DNA from: Hybos culiciformis
Taxonomy: Eukaryota; Arthropoda; Insecta; Diptera; Hybotidae
Direction: 5' to 3'
Assembly: GCA_964007475.1 (NCBI GenBank)
Contig: OZ023273.1
Span: 52,191,257 to 52,255,256, forward strand
Length of the DNA: 64,000 nt
Of this stretch, positions 1 to 12,623 are shown piece after piece. Under the pieces are notes generated by a model. That model did no database searches. It had not been told where the DNA came from and was given only the letters and a program-made list of their open reading frames with translations. Within the stretch, counting starts at the first letter, position 1; every line of letters begins with the position of its first letter. The position numbers were made by a program, and so were the translations under genes.

Positions 1-3000
1 AAAAAAAATTTCTGAGCTCAATTATTGCAATATAATTTTTTACTCAGTATAAATTTAATATTTAATCAAGCTAGATCAAAATATTTAGCTAATATCTCGC
101 TAAAAATTATTTAAGTATATTTTTTTTTAATTAAATATTTCCTATAAAAAAATATATTTAAAAAATAAATTGAAATAATATAGGTGAGAATTTCATTAAA
201 AAAAAATAAAAATTAGCTTTCAGTTTTAATTGACTGTGTAAAAGTTTATATTATTTTAATACATTTACTATAATATAATATATTAGATTCATATTTACTA
301 TAATAAATATCTAATTTCATTCATAAAAAAAATAATTGATTAAAAAAAAAAAATATTGTTGAGTTGTATAAAAATGAAATATATGAACGTGATACGTGTA
401 ATATTTTAAATTTCCTTTTTTTTATGAAAATAGAAATATCAGTGAAAGGTTATTTTTATTTTTTTTTTAAATTTAAAAAATGTATAAATTAAAAATAAAA
501 GTTAAAATACCGAAAGCGAATATATAATAGTCATTCATAAATATAAAAAGAAATCATAATTTTTTAAATAAACTAAATTTGAAAGCAATAATAATATGAC
601 TATAAAGTAAACTGTACCGGCCTAATATTGGTTAAAAGTTTGTTATAAAAAAACTGAAATTTTATTCAATTATTGAATTCAATTACATATAAAAAGAGCA
701 GTTTGAAGTTTCTAAATTAGATTAAGTTTGAGTTGTATTCTATTTTAACATTAAACATAGTTCTATCTTTACTCTATAGGATTAAGTATACTGAAAAGTG
801 TTAAGCTTAAAATATTAATATATATCCGATAATTTCCAATTCTAGTGTATTTTTTAATTGTTATACAGTATGAATTCCGGGCGTAGCAATGTATATCTAA
901 TTTATGATCAAACCGTTTTATACAATAAAACACAACACTTTCACTTTGAAGAATTGCATCGAAAATTTTTTTAAATTTGATTGAGACGAAGACTTCTACA
1001 TTTTACCTTTGAACGAATAATTACCATTTCTATAATTTTTCATTAAAATTTGCTTAAGAAAATTCGCCCTATCCTGTCGAGTTGACATTAAAAATAAAGA
1101 CTCTTTTAGGAATTTAAAAAACAAAATTTTCCAATATTAATGTGGGCTTGTATGTAGTATTTAAATAGAATTTTCATTATTTAAAATATTTTTTGTCAAT
1201 TAAGATCACCATCATTAAGATTAAGGTATATGATATATTTATTATTTATTTATTTTTTCAAAAATTGTGTTGATAAAATCAAAACTTATTTGATGCGACG
1301 AATGAGATGAATGAGAGGTCAGACCATTAATTTTAATTTTATCCATTCATGTTCAATTTTAGATTATTGAACAATGGTATGAAAAACATATGCATGTAAT
1401 GTGTTAATTTATAATTAAGTCAATAAGTTAATTCTCAATTAAATTAATAATGAAATTTTAATTGGATGATAAACCAATGTATATTTCATAAACAAAGATG
1501 TAATCGATGTATGAAATAGATATGTAGAATATTTTGAAATAATAAGGTAATAGATAGACGAAGGGCATGAAGTGCAATGGAAAATGAGGGAGGGAGTCAA
1601 ACAAATGTTCGACAGCGTCAATTTTAGCTAATTTAAAGATTAAAGATTATAATGAATGATTATAAATAAATCAGAACTATATTAAATTGAATTTAATTTT
1701 TTAATATTATTTTAAAATTTTTTAAAATTATTTGAAATTAATTCAATGCGATGCGATTTAATTTACTGGAAATGATAATTTTTTCGAAAATTTACATAAT
1801 AATAAAAAAGATTTTTTTAAAGCTTTCTAACAAATTTAGTGCGTGGTTGAATGGAATGAGAAATTGAACAAACCATAGGTTTTTGTTATTCTTGGTAACA
1901 ACCGTCCAGGTTATATAAGGCAAAAAGTGTGCTTATATTTTGTACAAAGAACAAAGTAGATCTGCAACTTGACATTTGAAAAGATTTCCAGAAAAAGCTA
2001 AAAAAAAGAGCTAAAAAATTGTATGTAGGTACAATCAAGAAATAAAATTTATAAAAGTGAGCATTTAAAACACTGTTGTTTACCAATGCATCTCTTCACT
2101 GTAGGTACACTTCACTTCACAACATAAATTTTCACTAAAAAAATAATATTTTCATTAGTTCAATGTACCTGCGACAACAATTTATAATAATTATATGTTA
2201 TTACTTTATTTATTGAAAATGCATAAACAAACAAAACCCTTACAAAAAAATTTTTTTTGAGCTTATTAAGCAAGAAAAACGAAAACTTTGATCAGTTCCA
2301 TTTTTTGAACTTTAATAAATAAAGAAAACATTCTTTCAAAATATTTTTTTGCATTTAAAGTTAATTATGACGTGTTATAATTAATGTAGGTTAGAAAATG
2401 ACTCAAAATAATTATTATTTTCATACGAAAATCAGTTTTTCTTACATTGTTCCATAAATAGATTAGAATAGAATTTTCAAAATATTTTTTATCATGGCGA
2501 TGCGACGTCTGAAGATTAAGTAAACTATTTCTAAATTTACATCATTAAAAATAGGAATGCAATTGCATTGAAATTGAATTTGAATAGGTTAAGATTTTCG
2601 AAAAAATAACATATTTAAGTGAATATTTATTTTATATCCATTTCAAATAGTAGAAATATTTTCTAATGAATCTCATCCTTAAATAATTTAGACATTTAAA
2701 ATGATTCGTAACTTTTGATTATATTATATTATCGTACAAATATCTCAATTATGATCATAAAAATGATATTAAATGTTAAGCACAGCAATTGGGTTTTTAT
2801 CTTGTATTCTACATTGCTAACCATTGTGTTTAGGTTGACACTCCCAAGCCAAGTAGAATAAAAAAATTATTTACATTAATTTATTTTAATCAATTTTAAT
2901 TGAAAAATGACACACACTTTACAGACCAATTTTACAGAAAAATGAAAAAAAGAATATTTTTCTTTTACACAGATTTAGATATTTTTAAAAATAAGTTTTA

Positions 3001-4415
3001 ACGTGAGGGCAAATGGTGTAATTTATTAATTCTGAATGAGAGTATTTAACTTAAACATATAAATAATCTTTATTAATTTAATTCACAATTATTGTTATTT
3101 TCTTGGAGGTCAAAAATGTTCTATACTTAGATGAAGAAATTTTATTATTCACATTCATTCGAATGTAAACAATTTGAAAATAAAGAATTATGATATGTAC
3201 ATTAAAATTAAATATATGATATATTATTTATAATCTATTTTATTGAAAATTTTTTTTTAAATATTTATATGCGTACTTCTACTTATTATTATCAAAAAAA
3301 CATTTTTAAAGGATAATAATAATTAAAAGTTATATACATTTCATGCTTGAACAGTTCAAATAAAGTATTGAAGGATCATTACTTGTAAATGGAACAAGAG
3401 CTTTTTCCGTTCAGTCTATTTACTCTGATGAGTATATCATTCAAAGATAAAATAGAAATAAGAGATTTAATAAAGTCAAAAATAAACTATTCTCCTTCAT
3501 TTTTTAAAACTAACAAATATGATGTGCTTACTATGAAAAAAAATGAGAAACAAAAATTAAATAAAAATTTATTTCTTATCAAACAAGGTTGTTTTATCAA
3601 TTACATTGATTATTACTATTATAATAGTTAGGGTTAAAATATTATTATAAAAGTTCAAAGTCAAAAGTTTTCTAATTAGATTATTAGTTGACATTGAAAA
3701 ATAAAATTGATTATTTTATTCATTAAATTCGACTATTAAATTTCAAACATAAGTTTACGAATAAATCCCAGGTGGCAAATTCTTCCTTCAGTTTGCGATT
3801 GATAATTTTAACGTTCAATAAAATAAATCTAGAATTGGTTTTAAAGCATGAAATAAACTTTATTACGTATATTACGCGGAAATTGCATGTACATTAAAAG
3901 AAAATAATTATCTAAAACAACATCTTTATGCGGGTTAAATCATTTAAAACAAATTATTCCACAGAGATCGAATCAGGCGTTTCACTATTACTAAATTGAT
4001 TTTTATCGGATTTTAACTTCTTTGTTCCTGTAAACTCCAAAAAATAAAATTATCTAAAATTTCTCTGGATTAAAAGCATAAAGATTTCTTTGAAATTTGA
4101 ATTGTGTACAATCTTAATTCATTTTTTCCTATGATCAAAAATAATTCTTATCTTTTTGTAAAAAAAATGCACAATTGATTTATTTTATAGTATGAAGAGA
4201 TAAAGAAAACGTAAGCTTTCTTTGGATGCTCCATCAAACTCATGTCATTTTGTTTTTTATTTAATTTTAGAACGTGAAGTTGGATTTTTATTATTTTATC
4301 TGAAAATACATTTTAGTCTCTTTTGTTTTTTAAAAATGCTTTTAAACATTAGAATCCACCTAATTATTTGCTTCCAATATAAAATTGGTTTTGATCACTT
4401 TTAGTCATATACATT
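1..4415. other. AT-rich sequence with no recognisable gene
   Basis: Very AT-rich sequence with many A and T runs. The few open frames of 60-80 codons (around 1439-1621, 1886-2086, 3389-3631 and 4222-4404) have AT-driven composition, no recognisable motifs and no splice partners, so I do not call them. I see no RNA gene or clear mobile element here. Confidence 0.6.
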
Positions 4416-4680
4416 ATATCGCCTGTTCAGAAATGAAACAACGTATAATGAAAAGTATAGTTTCGAGTAATTTGAATTTAAAGATTTGAAAATTAAAAAA
4501 AACGTATGAAAAAATATCAAGTAGCTTACATTTTTCATCTAAAAAACACAATTTAATCAACATTAAGAATATTGCAAAGTAGTTGTACTTATAAAATCGA
4601 GTACGAGGAATCGAATGGTGCTATTGTCAAATAATGACGTATAAATGTCATACGTTGTTTCATTTCTCAGCAGACGATAT
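4416..4680. mobile_element. MITE-like element with about 31-bp imperfect inverted ends
   Basis: The left end (4416-4446) and the reverse complement of the right end (about 4650-4680) both read ATATCG(C/T)CTG followed by an AGAAATGAAACAACGTAT core. The interior, about 200 bp, has no coding capacity. I could not define a target-site duplication, because the bases just outside the core are themselves complementary and extend the inverted repeat. This is most likely a non-autonomous DNA transposon; the superfamily is unknown. Confidence 0.6.
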
Positions 4681-5779
4681 GACGTCAAGTGTCTGAATAC
4701 GCAGTATCAGTAGTGCTTCGATTAAAAATATTCATATATTATTGGATAAAATATCAATTCGTGCAAACCTCACGAAAGACACGAAAAATAAAAATATATT
4801 TTTTAAAAATAAAAATAAAATAAATTGAAATTTTAAAATTATAAAATGATTACTTTTTTTTAAACGTGCGATATTTTTTCCCTATAACTACAAAACACAA
4901 ATTAAATCTGTTTAAATATTGTACGAAATTAATAGATAAATACGAAAATACCATATAAGTATTAACTGCGAGTAAAAAGCTCAGTTGTCATATTCTAACT
5001 ATTTTTTTTAGATATATTTTAGATACAGAAACTTTCTCCTACATACAAAGTAAATAAAACCACATATTTATAAAGTAAATAATAATTTTTATTTATCAAA
5101 ACTAGCATGTGTTTTTAGTTTGAAAAAATATTTAAAATCCTAAACATTAATAAAAAAGAGTAATTTTAATCTAATTAAAAATTTTTTGTTGAAAATGTAA
5201 ATGTAAGCTTTACAATATAAGTAAAGTAAAAATTAAATTTTTATCTTTTATTTTTAATACGTAATATCAAAATAAAAAATTTTAAAAATTAGATATCAGG
5301 AAATACTATCTATACAAAAATATCAACATTGATTATAGCCATCATGTAATGCAAGCGTTTAAGTAAAAAGTGTTTAGCTACATGTACACGGCATTAGGGG
5401 ATACATTTCTAAAGGTCAAATTTTACGAAGGATTTTATAAAATAAATTGTCATTTTGTTAGAAAACATTCATAATCTCTTTTACTTTTGTTTCTAATAAA
5501 AAGCATTAATGAATACCGGCACATTCGTTACGGTTATCGAAATCGAGTTTCCACGGTTAATGTTTATGTCTTAAAATATATCTCATACTAGATGTATTAA
5601 AAATTACAATTAGTTAGAAATATTATTTTGAAAAATATAGAATTTTATAATTTATTATATGTACCGATTGTAAATTAGTTATTTACAAAAATTTATTATT
5701 TTTCAGATATAATTGTAAAACATTTTATAAGTTAAAAAAAAAAGTACCTTATCAGACAAAACTCAACAAAGATCGCATT
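4681..5779. other. Upstream flank of the N-acetylglucosamine kinase gene
   Basis: AT-rich sequence leading into the kinase start codon. It presumably holds the promoter and 5' UTR, but no core promoter element can be picked out with confidence in this base composition. Confidence 0.4.
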
Positions 5780-7867
5780 ATGAAATACTTTGGAGGAATA
5801 GAAGGGTAAAAACTATTATTTCATAAGTTATATTATATTTATAGATTACTTGTGCCAACAGAATGTACATATTCTCGCCCCTAAAAATATCTGAACTGCC
5901 TAACAATATTTGCTTTAGATATAAAAGACTAACTTTAAATTAACCTGATTTTACTTGTAGAAAAGCGTTATTACAATCTTTTTTTTTTTTAATTTTTACA
6001 TTAATAAGAAATTATTTTTTAATAACAAGTGCTTCGTTAATAACTTTTAAGTAAAAAACATTTTATTTCTCTCAGCGAGCGGCATAAAAAGATAACGATT
6101 GTCAAGGTCATTATGAAACTTTCATTTAAGATATATTTTAGAACGTGCATATATATAATATATATATAGAATTATTTAAATTTTTTTTTAACGAAAGCTT
6201 ATTTTTTAATTTGTGGAAGCTAAATTCATACATAAAAATGATTTTTCTGATTGTATAAAAAATATTAATCTCATTTCCGTTTTAACACATTGAGGCTGAT
6301 TATTTATTAATTATTTTATTAATTTTGAGTTCCAACTAAGACCTTTTATTATTTTTCGAAAGTTGAGGAAATATCTATATAATTTACGTGCAATGGGATG
6401 AGGGCTCTGATAATTTATTATATCCATTTATTTTGACAGTGGCGCAACACACTCAAAACTTTTAATATTAAATGAAAAAGGTGAAAAAATGGTAATAATT
6501 ACTGGATTAGGAACAAATCATTGGATAGTTGGTATACCGGAATGCGCTAGGCGAATTGCTGGTATGGTTGAAAGAGCTAAAGATGAAATTGGATTATTAT
6601 TGAACATCAAGTTATATAGTTTAGGCTTAAGTTTGAGCGGATGTGAGCAAGTAAGTAAAATATTATATCTTTTTATCATTTACTTTTCACAAAATTTATT
6701 AAATTCTGTTCAGTAAAAAAGAACAGATTCTATAATGACAAGTGGACTAGGTATATAAAAAAAAATCTATATCTTTGATTCATGCACAAAATGTTAAAAA
6801 TTTAATAATCTTTGATGATGAAAAATCAAAGTGTTATATATTACATAATATGCTTTCTTAATGAGAAAAATTCATTGTTCAACAGAAATTTTTCAATTTT
6901 ATTTTAGGAAGCAACTAATAGAGAACTGGAGAAAGAATTGAGAAATTCACATCCTGATACATCTGAAAATTATATTGTTTGCAGTGACACTATTGGCAGT
7001 ATTAGCACAGTTTCACCACTAGGAGGAATGGTGTTAATAAGTGGAACTGGATCGAATGCCCTTTTACGAAATCCAGACGGATCTACTTTCAATTGTGGAG
7101 GTTGGGGAAATTTTTTGGGGGACGAAGGAGGAGGTAATAATTGTTTATTTTTTCTCTTTCATGTGTGAGATGCGCGTGGTTCTATTTTGCTTATTTGATT
7201 TTCGTAAAATTACTGCTATACAAGTATATAAAATTTAATAAATACCATATTATAATTATAAAGTTTTGTTTTGTTTTTAGCTTGGTGGATATCACATCGT
7301 GCAGTCAAAACTGTATTTGATGATATGGATAATTTTGAAAAATCACCATATCCAATTCATATTGCTTGGGAACTTATTAAGCAGCATTTTTCTGTTCAAA
7401 CAAGATCGGATCTATTAGATCACTGCTATGCCAAATTTGATAAACCATTTTTTGCCAGTTTATGTAAGAAACTGGCAGCAGCGGCTGATAATGGTGATGA
7501 ACTATGCGTTTTCTTATTTAAAGAAGCTGGACGTAACATAGCAAGAGCTGTGCATGCCTTATTGCCGAATGTCGATGAATCTCTCGTGATAAATAATGAT
7601 TTGACTGTTGTTTGTGTGGGTTCAGTGTGGCTGAGCTGGCATTTATTATGTGATGGATTTTTAAACGAATTGAACTCAAAACCAATTAAATTTTGTATTA
7701 AACTGGTCACATTAAATAATCCAATGGCCTTTGGAGCTGTTTACTTAGGAGCCGATGGTATAAATTTCAAACTACCCCGTAAATACGAGGAGAATTTCAG
7801 ATCATTTCATTATTATCAACAAAGTAGCAATTTTATTTCTGTTAACAGTAATTGTAATGGAAAATAA
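5780..7867 (+). CDS. Nagk: N-acetyl-D-glucosamine kinase, four exons, complete
   Basis: This enzyme phosphorylates free GlcNAc to GlcNAc-6-phosphate in the cytosol, salvaging amino sugar for UDP-GlcNAc synthesis. My exons are 5780-5805, 6440-6650, 6908-7133 and 7281-7867 (stop included). All three introns (634, 257 and 147 nt) are GT-AG and join in frame to give 349 aa, close to the 344 aa of the human enzyme. The short first exon encodes MKYFGGIE and supplies the N-terminal phosphate-binding glycine motif, completed by exon 2 (GGATHSK, residues 9-15). Other family marks are TNHW at 34-37, LGLSLSG at 70-76, the catalytic Asp at 106 in SDTIGSI, ISGTGSN at 123-129, CGGWG at 142-146 and GDEGG at 150-154. 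The BadF/BadG/BcrA/BcrD ATPase fold (ASKHA superfamily) is expected from the family. The C-terminus runs slightly longer than the human protein and is Asn/Ser-rich. The gene is convergent with HtrA2. Confidence 0.95.
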
Positions 7868-8131
7868 AGTAGAATTAACTAACTGTATGTTTGTGTATAA
7901 TTTTTGGTCGTACTGTTGCCTATTAAAAGACTTCAGCATTTTTTGGAATAAAAAAATGGGAAAAATATCTTTGGAATGAAAAAGTACTGAAGGAGGAATT
8001 CAGTTCTTGTTTTCGTTATAATTAAATTACATAGTTCTGAGAACAAAACATAAAATGTTACAAAAAACATTAAAGTTTTTAATAATATTTTAATATGTAT
8101 TACTTAATTACAAACCATTTTTTATAATATT
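7868..8131. other. Short convergent intergenic gap between kinase and HtrA2
   Basis: Only 264 bases separate the two stop codons, so the 3' UTRs probably lie close together or overlap. The HtrA2 side has ATTAAA-type signals (TTTAAT on the + strand around 8075-8095), not a clean AATAAA. Confidence 0.6.
7947..7952 (+). terminator. AATAAA polyadenylation signal of the kinase gene
   Basis: AATAAA about 80 bases after the kinase stop. Another AATAAA (7863-7868) overlaps the stop codon itself and would give an implausibly short 3' UTR, so this one is preferred. Confidence 0.5.
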
Positions 8132-10058
8132 TTAAGGATCTTCTGGCTGAACAGTTACTTTCAGTTGCTTTAACCCACGATGTATTGTCATATTTAAAAG
8201 TTTTTCATTTTTTGCTAGAGCATCATAAATATCTGTTGAGTTTTTGATTTCGTTGCCATTTATATGAGTAACAATATCTCCAGGATTCAATCCACCTCTA
8301 AAAAAAATATATGTATATATTTTATTGTAGTACTAAATTTTATTTTTCTCAATTTTTATATTTTCAAGAGTATTCTAATTCTATAATGGATTTAAAAAAT
8401 TTAGATATTTCACAAGGAACAAAAGAAATCACTGCTACAGTTATATCAAAATGTTCTTACTGATGAGCTGGTGATCCAACTATCACTTTCCACACTAGAA
8501 CTCCATATTTGATTTTATCTGGAACAGTGTGACTCCTATGTTTTAATTCATGCAAAATGTCTTCAGTAAGTGTTAACATTGTAATTCCCATGTATCGTCG
8601 CTGTCCTTGTGAGCTTCGATTGGGCAAACCTTTTGTTCTTCTTTCCTTACTTCGTGCCAAAAATTGTTTAGCGTAATCAATTGGAATTGCAAAACTAATG
8701 CCTTAAATTAAAAAAAAAATTATTTTTGAGTTCCTTAATACAAAAAAAAAATGTTTACCAGCTGTGACTTTCATAGAATTTATACCAATAGCCTCTCCTT
8801 CTAAATTTACTAAAGGCCCCCCAGAATTTCCAAAAGTGATGGCAGCATCTGTTTGGATATAGTTAATATCACGACCTCGTAAGCCTAATTCTTGTGATGG
8901 TCGCTGGGTGCTTGAAACAACACCAGATGTAACAGTATTGCTGAAACATACGTATTAAATTTAATGCAAATATGAACGATACTTAACGTTTTTTATTTAT
9001 TAAATTTGTTTAAATTTTATTATTAAGGAATCGCGGAAATTAGAGCAGTTACGGAATACAATATTAAAAATAATAGATTTAGTTTAGTGAATGTAATGAT
9101 TGCAAATATGCTACCTTAGAGCTAGTGGTGAACCTAAGGCAACAACAAATTCTCCATTACGTAATGAAGATGATTCTCCCAATTTCATTGTTTGCAAATT
9201 ATTGCATTCAATTCGAATAGTTGCTAAATCTGATGCATGATCTACATCTTCGACAATTCCCGAAAATGTTCTACCATCTAAGAGTCGCACTTGAACTAAG
9301 GTGTGTGGTTTGTTAATCACAACATGGGCATTTGTTAAAATCAAACCGTTAGAATCAATAATGAAGCCGGAGCCATTTGAAGCCGTCATAGGCTGTCCAG
9401 TGTAATAATCAAAACGTCGTGTATCTTTAATTTCAATGTAAACCACTGATGGAGCGCAAACTTCAACTACATCTAAAATAAAATTAATTAAGTCGTTAAG
9501 ATTAATTTTGTATTCTATTCATTTTAATAGTGAACTGGTAACAGAAAACGTTATCTATTTAGTTCTAGAGCCCAAACCTATCCAATCCAAAGAAAAGATA
9601 ATATGGTTGTAAGTTGTAAGCATAATTTTCTTTCGAAAATGCTCCCTTGAGGTTTAAGTCGTCTATAGCTTGAATTTCAGATCTTAACATATACTTAAGT
9701 TGTTAAAAAAAATTAGTTCAAGTACCTACCTGCACAATTTATATCTAGGTAGGTATAGGAATTCACCTCTTCACTCACCTGCTATAAAATTATGTTGATT
9801 ACGACGACCACTTAAAGTAGGAAATGTCTTAGCAAACACTTTATATCTGTTATCATTGATGAAATAGTTGAAAACATAACCAGCAAAAATTGTTGAACCT
9901 ACCAAAATACTCGTAACCAATTTCAAATTTTTTGATTTGTATTTTTTATTATTACTATTATTAAATGTTCGCCAATTCCAATAGGGTTTATTTGCAAAAT
10001 TCCTTAAGTTAAGATTTTTTAATTTTAGTGTGTTATGTAAAATATTATAAGGCAACAT
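8132..10058 (-). CDS. HtrA2: HtrA2/Omi mitochondrial serine protease with PDZ domain, five exons, complete
   Basis: This is a trimeric quality-control protease of the mitochondrial intermembrane space, which can also promote cell death by antagonising IAPs. The minus-strand exons are 10058-9779, 9472-9115, 8940-8759, 8701-8461 and 8297-8132. All introns are GT-AG and phases agree, giving 408 aa. The N-terminus (1-46) is basic and Asn-rich like a mitochondrial presequence, followed by a membrane anchor at about 47-67. The trypsin-like domain shows the full triad: His143 in TNAHVV, Asp175 in HASDLATI and Ser252 in GNSGGPL. The exon 4-5 junction completes the PDZ domain (SPAHQGGLNPGD), and the protein ends in QPEDP. 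The start is the first ATG of the open exon. AKTF at residues 76-79, just after the anchor, is a possible processed N-terminus resembling an IAP-binding motif; that is inference. The protein looks catalytically intact. Confidence 0.95.
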
Positions 10059-10378
10059 TAAAATTTTTATTTTATTTAAATTTTCAAATTATTAAATATG
10101 GATTTTGTTATTGGATTTTTGCACAAGACCACAAGATAAATTAGTAAATTCAATTCAAATTAAAAAAAAAAATAGTTTTATTTATTTTTTTTTTAGTTTT
10201 TTATTTACTTTTTTAAAGCAGCTGACGATGACGTTTCATAAGCGCCATCTTATATAAAAATTGTGAATGATATATTCAAAAACAAAAAAGAGATCGAGAG
10301 TCGTAGGCCGGCGAAGACAATTAGGAGCTGAAAAGAATGTTGGTTGATAAAATAAAAATTTATATTTATAGTTTGGTT
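10059..10378 (-). promoter_or_regulatory. Upstream region of HtrA2
   Basis: Sequence immediately 5' of the HtrA2 start codon. It includes a somewhat GC-richer stretch (10210-10330) with CAGCTG and TGACG motifs that may contain the promoter. No transcription start can be fixed from sequence alone. Confidence 0.35.
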
Positions 10379-10533
10379 AAACTTGACGTAACGCACGCGA
10401 CGCAAATGACGTAAGAAATATTAAATGTATGAAAATATATGGACGCGAACAGTCTCGACGTTAACGACTTTAATGACGCTAACGTAAAATTATTTGGTCA
10501 TTAACGTTTGCGTCGCACCCGTCGCGTCGTTTT
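10379..10533. mobile_element. GACG-rich MITE-like inverted repeat
   Basis: The left end (AAAC-TT-GACG, then GCGACGCAAA, 10379-10409) matches the reverse complement of the right end (AAAC-GACG, then GCGACGCAAA, about 10500-10533). The interior is rich in ACGT and GACG. No coding sequence and no clear target duplication. Probably a small non-autonomous DNA element upstream of HtrA2; its CpG density contrasts sharply with the AT-rich surroundings. Confidence 0.45.
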
Positions 10534-10826
10534 GCCCAGGCGGTTATATTTTATCATCCATGAAATTTAAAAAATTAATTTTCTTGGAGCAGGCTGATAA
10601 GAAGAATAAGAACAAGAGAATTCGTCTATGCCTTTATGTCCGTGAATGAATTTAATTTAATAAAAGCTGAATTAAAATAAGAATTAATAAATACAAAATG
10701 GGCAGGTCTTAAGTGCTGTCTCCACTTCACTGTCAAACGTGTTTTACACAGGAAAGTAGTTTCGTTCTTCGTTTAAAGTAGTTTTGTCCATATAAAAATT
10801 TGAAGTTGTTTGTAATAAGTTTTGCC

Positions 10827-11285
10827 CAGGGATCGTAATATCTATATATTTATTATTTGAAAAATAAAATAACTCTTATTTTCGGATATTTATAAAAATA
10901 TATACTTATTTTTTGAAATAAATATAAAACTTTAAATAAATATTTATTTTCTAATTTAAATTAATATTTATGAAAAATAAATATATATTTATTTTGTTTT
11001 ATATTAATTTTTATATTTTTAGAAATAAAAAGTTAAATGCGGTTTTTAATTTTAATATGTTAACTATTCCTGTCCTCAATATTGACACCAAGATGGTTGA
11101 AACAATTTTTAATATTGTTTTGTATTACAGTTCTGTTAATTCTTACAGATTTTTCTGGTGATATTTATTTTTAAAATATAAAAATAAATATATAAATAAA
11201 TATATATTTTTATTTTTAGAAAATAAATATAAATATTTATATTTATATTTTCAAAAATTAATATAACTCTTAAATACGATCCCTG
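10827..11285. mobile_element. hAT-type MITE with perfect 8-bp target duplication GTTTTGCC
   Basis: The element starts CAGGGATCGTA and ends TACGATCCCTG, an exact 11-bp terminal inverted repeat. The 8 bases before it (10819-10826) and after it (11286-11293) are both GTTTTGCC. CAG...CTG ends and 8-bp duplications define the hAT superfamily. The 459-bp interior is almost pure A/T with repeated AAATAAATAT-like words. The short open frames in it carry no transposase signature. Confidence 0.9.
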
Positions 11286-11293
11286 GTTTTGCC

Positions 11294-12623
11294 CAAAACT
11301 AGTAAAATTTGGGGGTGCCAGCCATGCAAATTCACAATTTTTTAAGAAATTTGCACTCAATATGGCACACTTTTTGTTGGATGGATCAAAAATTGGAAAA
11401 AAAATACAAAAAATCAACCGGTTGTCAAAAATATGTAAATAAAAATATTTGTAAGCAAAATATAATTTATTATTTGAAAGCAAAATATAATTAAAATATT
11501 TGAAAAATTTGAAATATTTTATGAGTAATAATTTTTTGTGACTATTCATTTTTATTTTTATTTTTTTTATTTAAAAATTATGAATTGGAAAAAATTATTT
11601 TAAATTAAATGTTTTGTTATTAAAATATTATTTTGTTTACTTCAATATTAAAAGTTTACACATAATTTTTTTTTTTTCGTCATGTCAAAGTAAACATAGA
11701 ATGCGTAGTGTATACGCTTGTAGTTTTAAATAAGTTTAACACTACTTTAAACCTGATGTGGAGACAAGATATTAGACCTTTAATTTTTTTTCTAGGCTAG
11801 TAGAACATACAAAACCAAAATTTTAAGAGCATTGAAAGCGAAAGGGCGAAAATTTGTAATGTTAAGTAACTACATAATTTTTAACCCAATATCTGGACTG
11901 GGTATATTTTAATTTGATTTTATTTCTACTCAATTGGTAGAATCTTCTGATGGCAAAAGCTTATCTTACAACTTACAATTAGCAAAGTATTATTATTTGT
12001 TTTCATTTTATATTTGTATTTTTCGTAACTACTTGTGCCTACAATATTGTCCCGTGGTTTCACTTATGTTCTTATATTTTTGTAGTAGGTAGGTAGGTAC
12101 CTACCTTTTTCTGTTAATTCAATTAAGTAAACTAATTGAACCATATTTATTCTTTGACTTTGGCCGGGTCGTTTGTTTATATAAGTAACTTCAATTAGGA
12201 AAGTTTTTCATAGTTATATTGCTTAAAAACAGTTTACCTTACATAATTATTGCTTGGACTTCATAAATGTTAATTTAAGCATCATCATCACATGCATATT
12301 CAGTATGAAAGTCTTGAATGTTTCAATTATTTAATTATTCTTTTAATTTCCAGCTTTTCGTTAAGATGATCTCACAGCTATGAGTTTGAGTAGACCGTAG
12401 ACGTATTTGGTTTACATATTTTTTGATTCATTAAAGAATTGAAGTATGTACCCAGATGTGTAAATAAATTATACTTATATTCTAATTTTCCTTCTATTTA
12501 GTGATTTTTTGAATCATTTGAGATAAGTCATTTAACCCTCAATAATGGGTTTTTGTTTCTGATTATATAGTTTTTTAACAATACATTTTCTTTTTTAACT
12601 AACTTTGAATGAAATATAAGAAA
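11294..12623. other. AT-rich intergenic stretch
   Basis: No gene seen. An antisense open frame at 11136-11549 is low-complexity Ile/Tyr/Lys sequence and spans a hAT boundary, so it is not called. A GTAGGTAGGTAGGTACCTACCT palindromic run near 12085-12106 is simple sequence. Confidence 0.5.

Noticed and set aside
7426..7710. Minus-strand open frame of 94 codons
   Set aside because: It is the antisense of kinase exon 4.
12085..12106. TAGG/CCTA run resembling insect telomere repeat
   Set aside because: The unit is TAGG, not TTAGG, it is very short and palindromic; simple sequence explains it.
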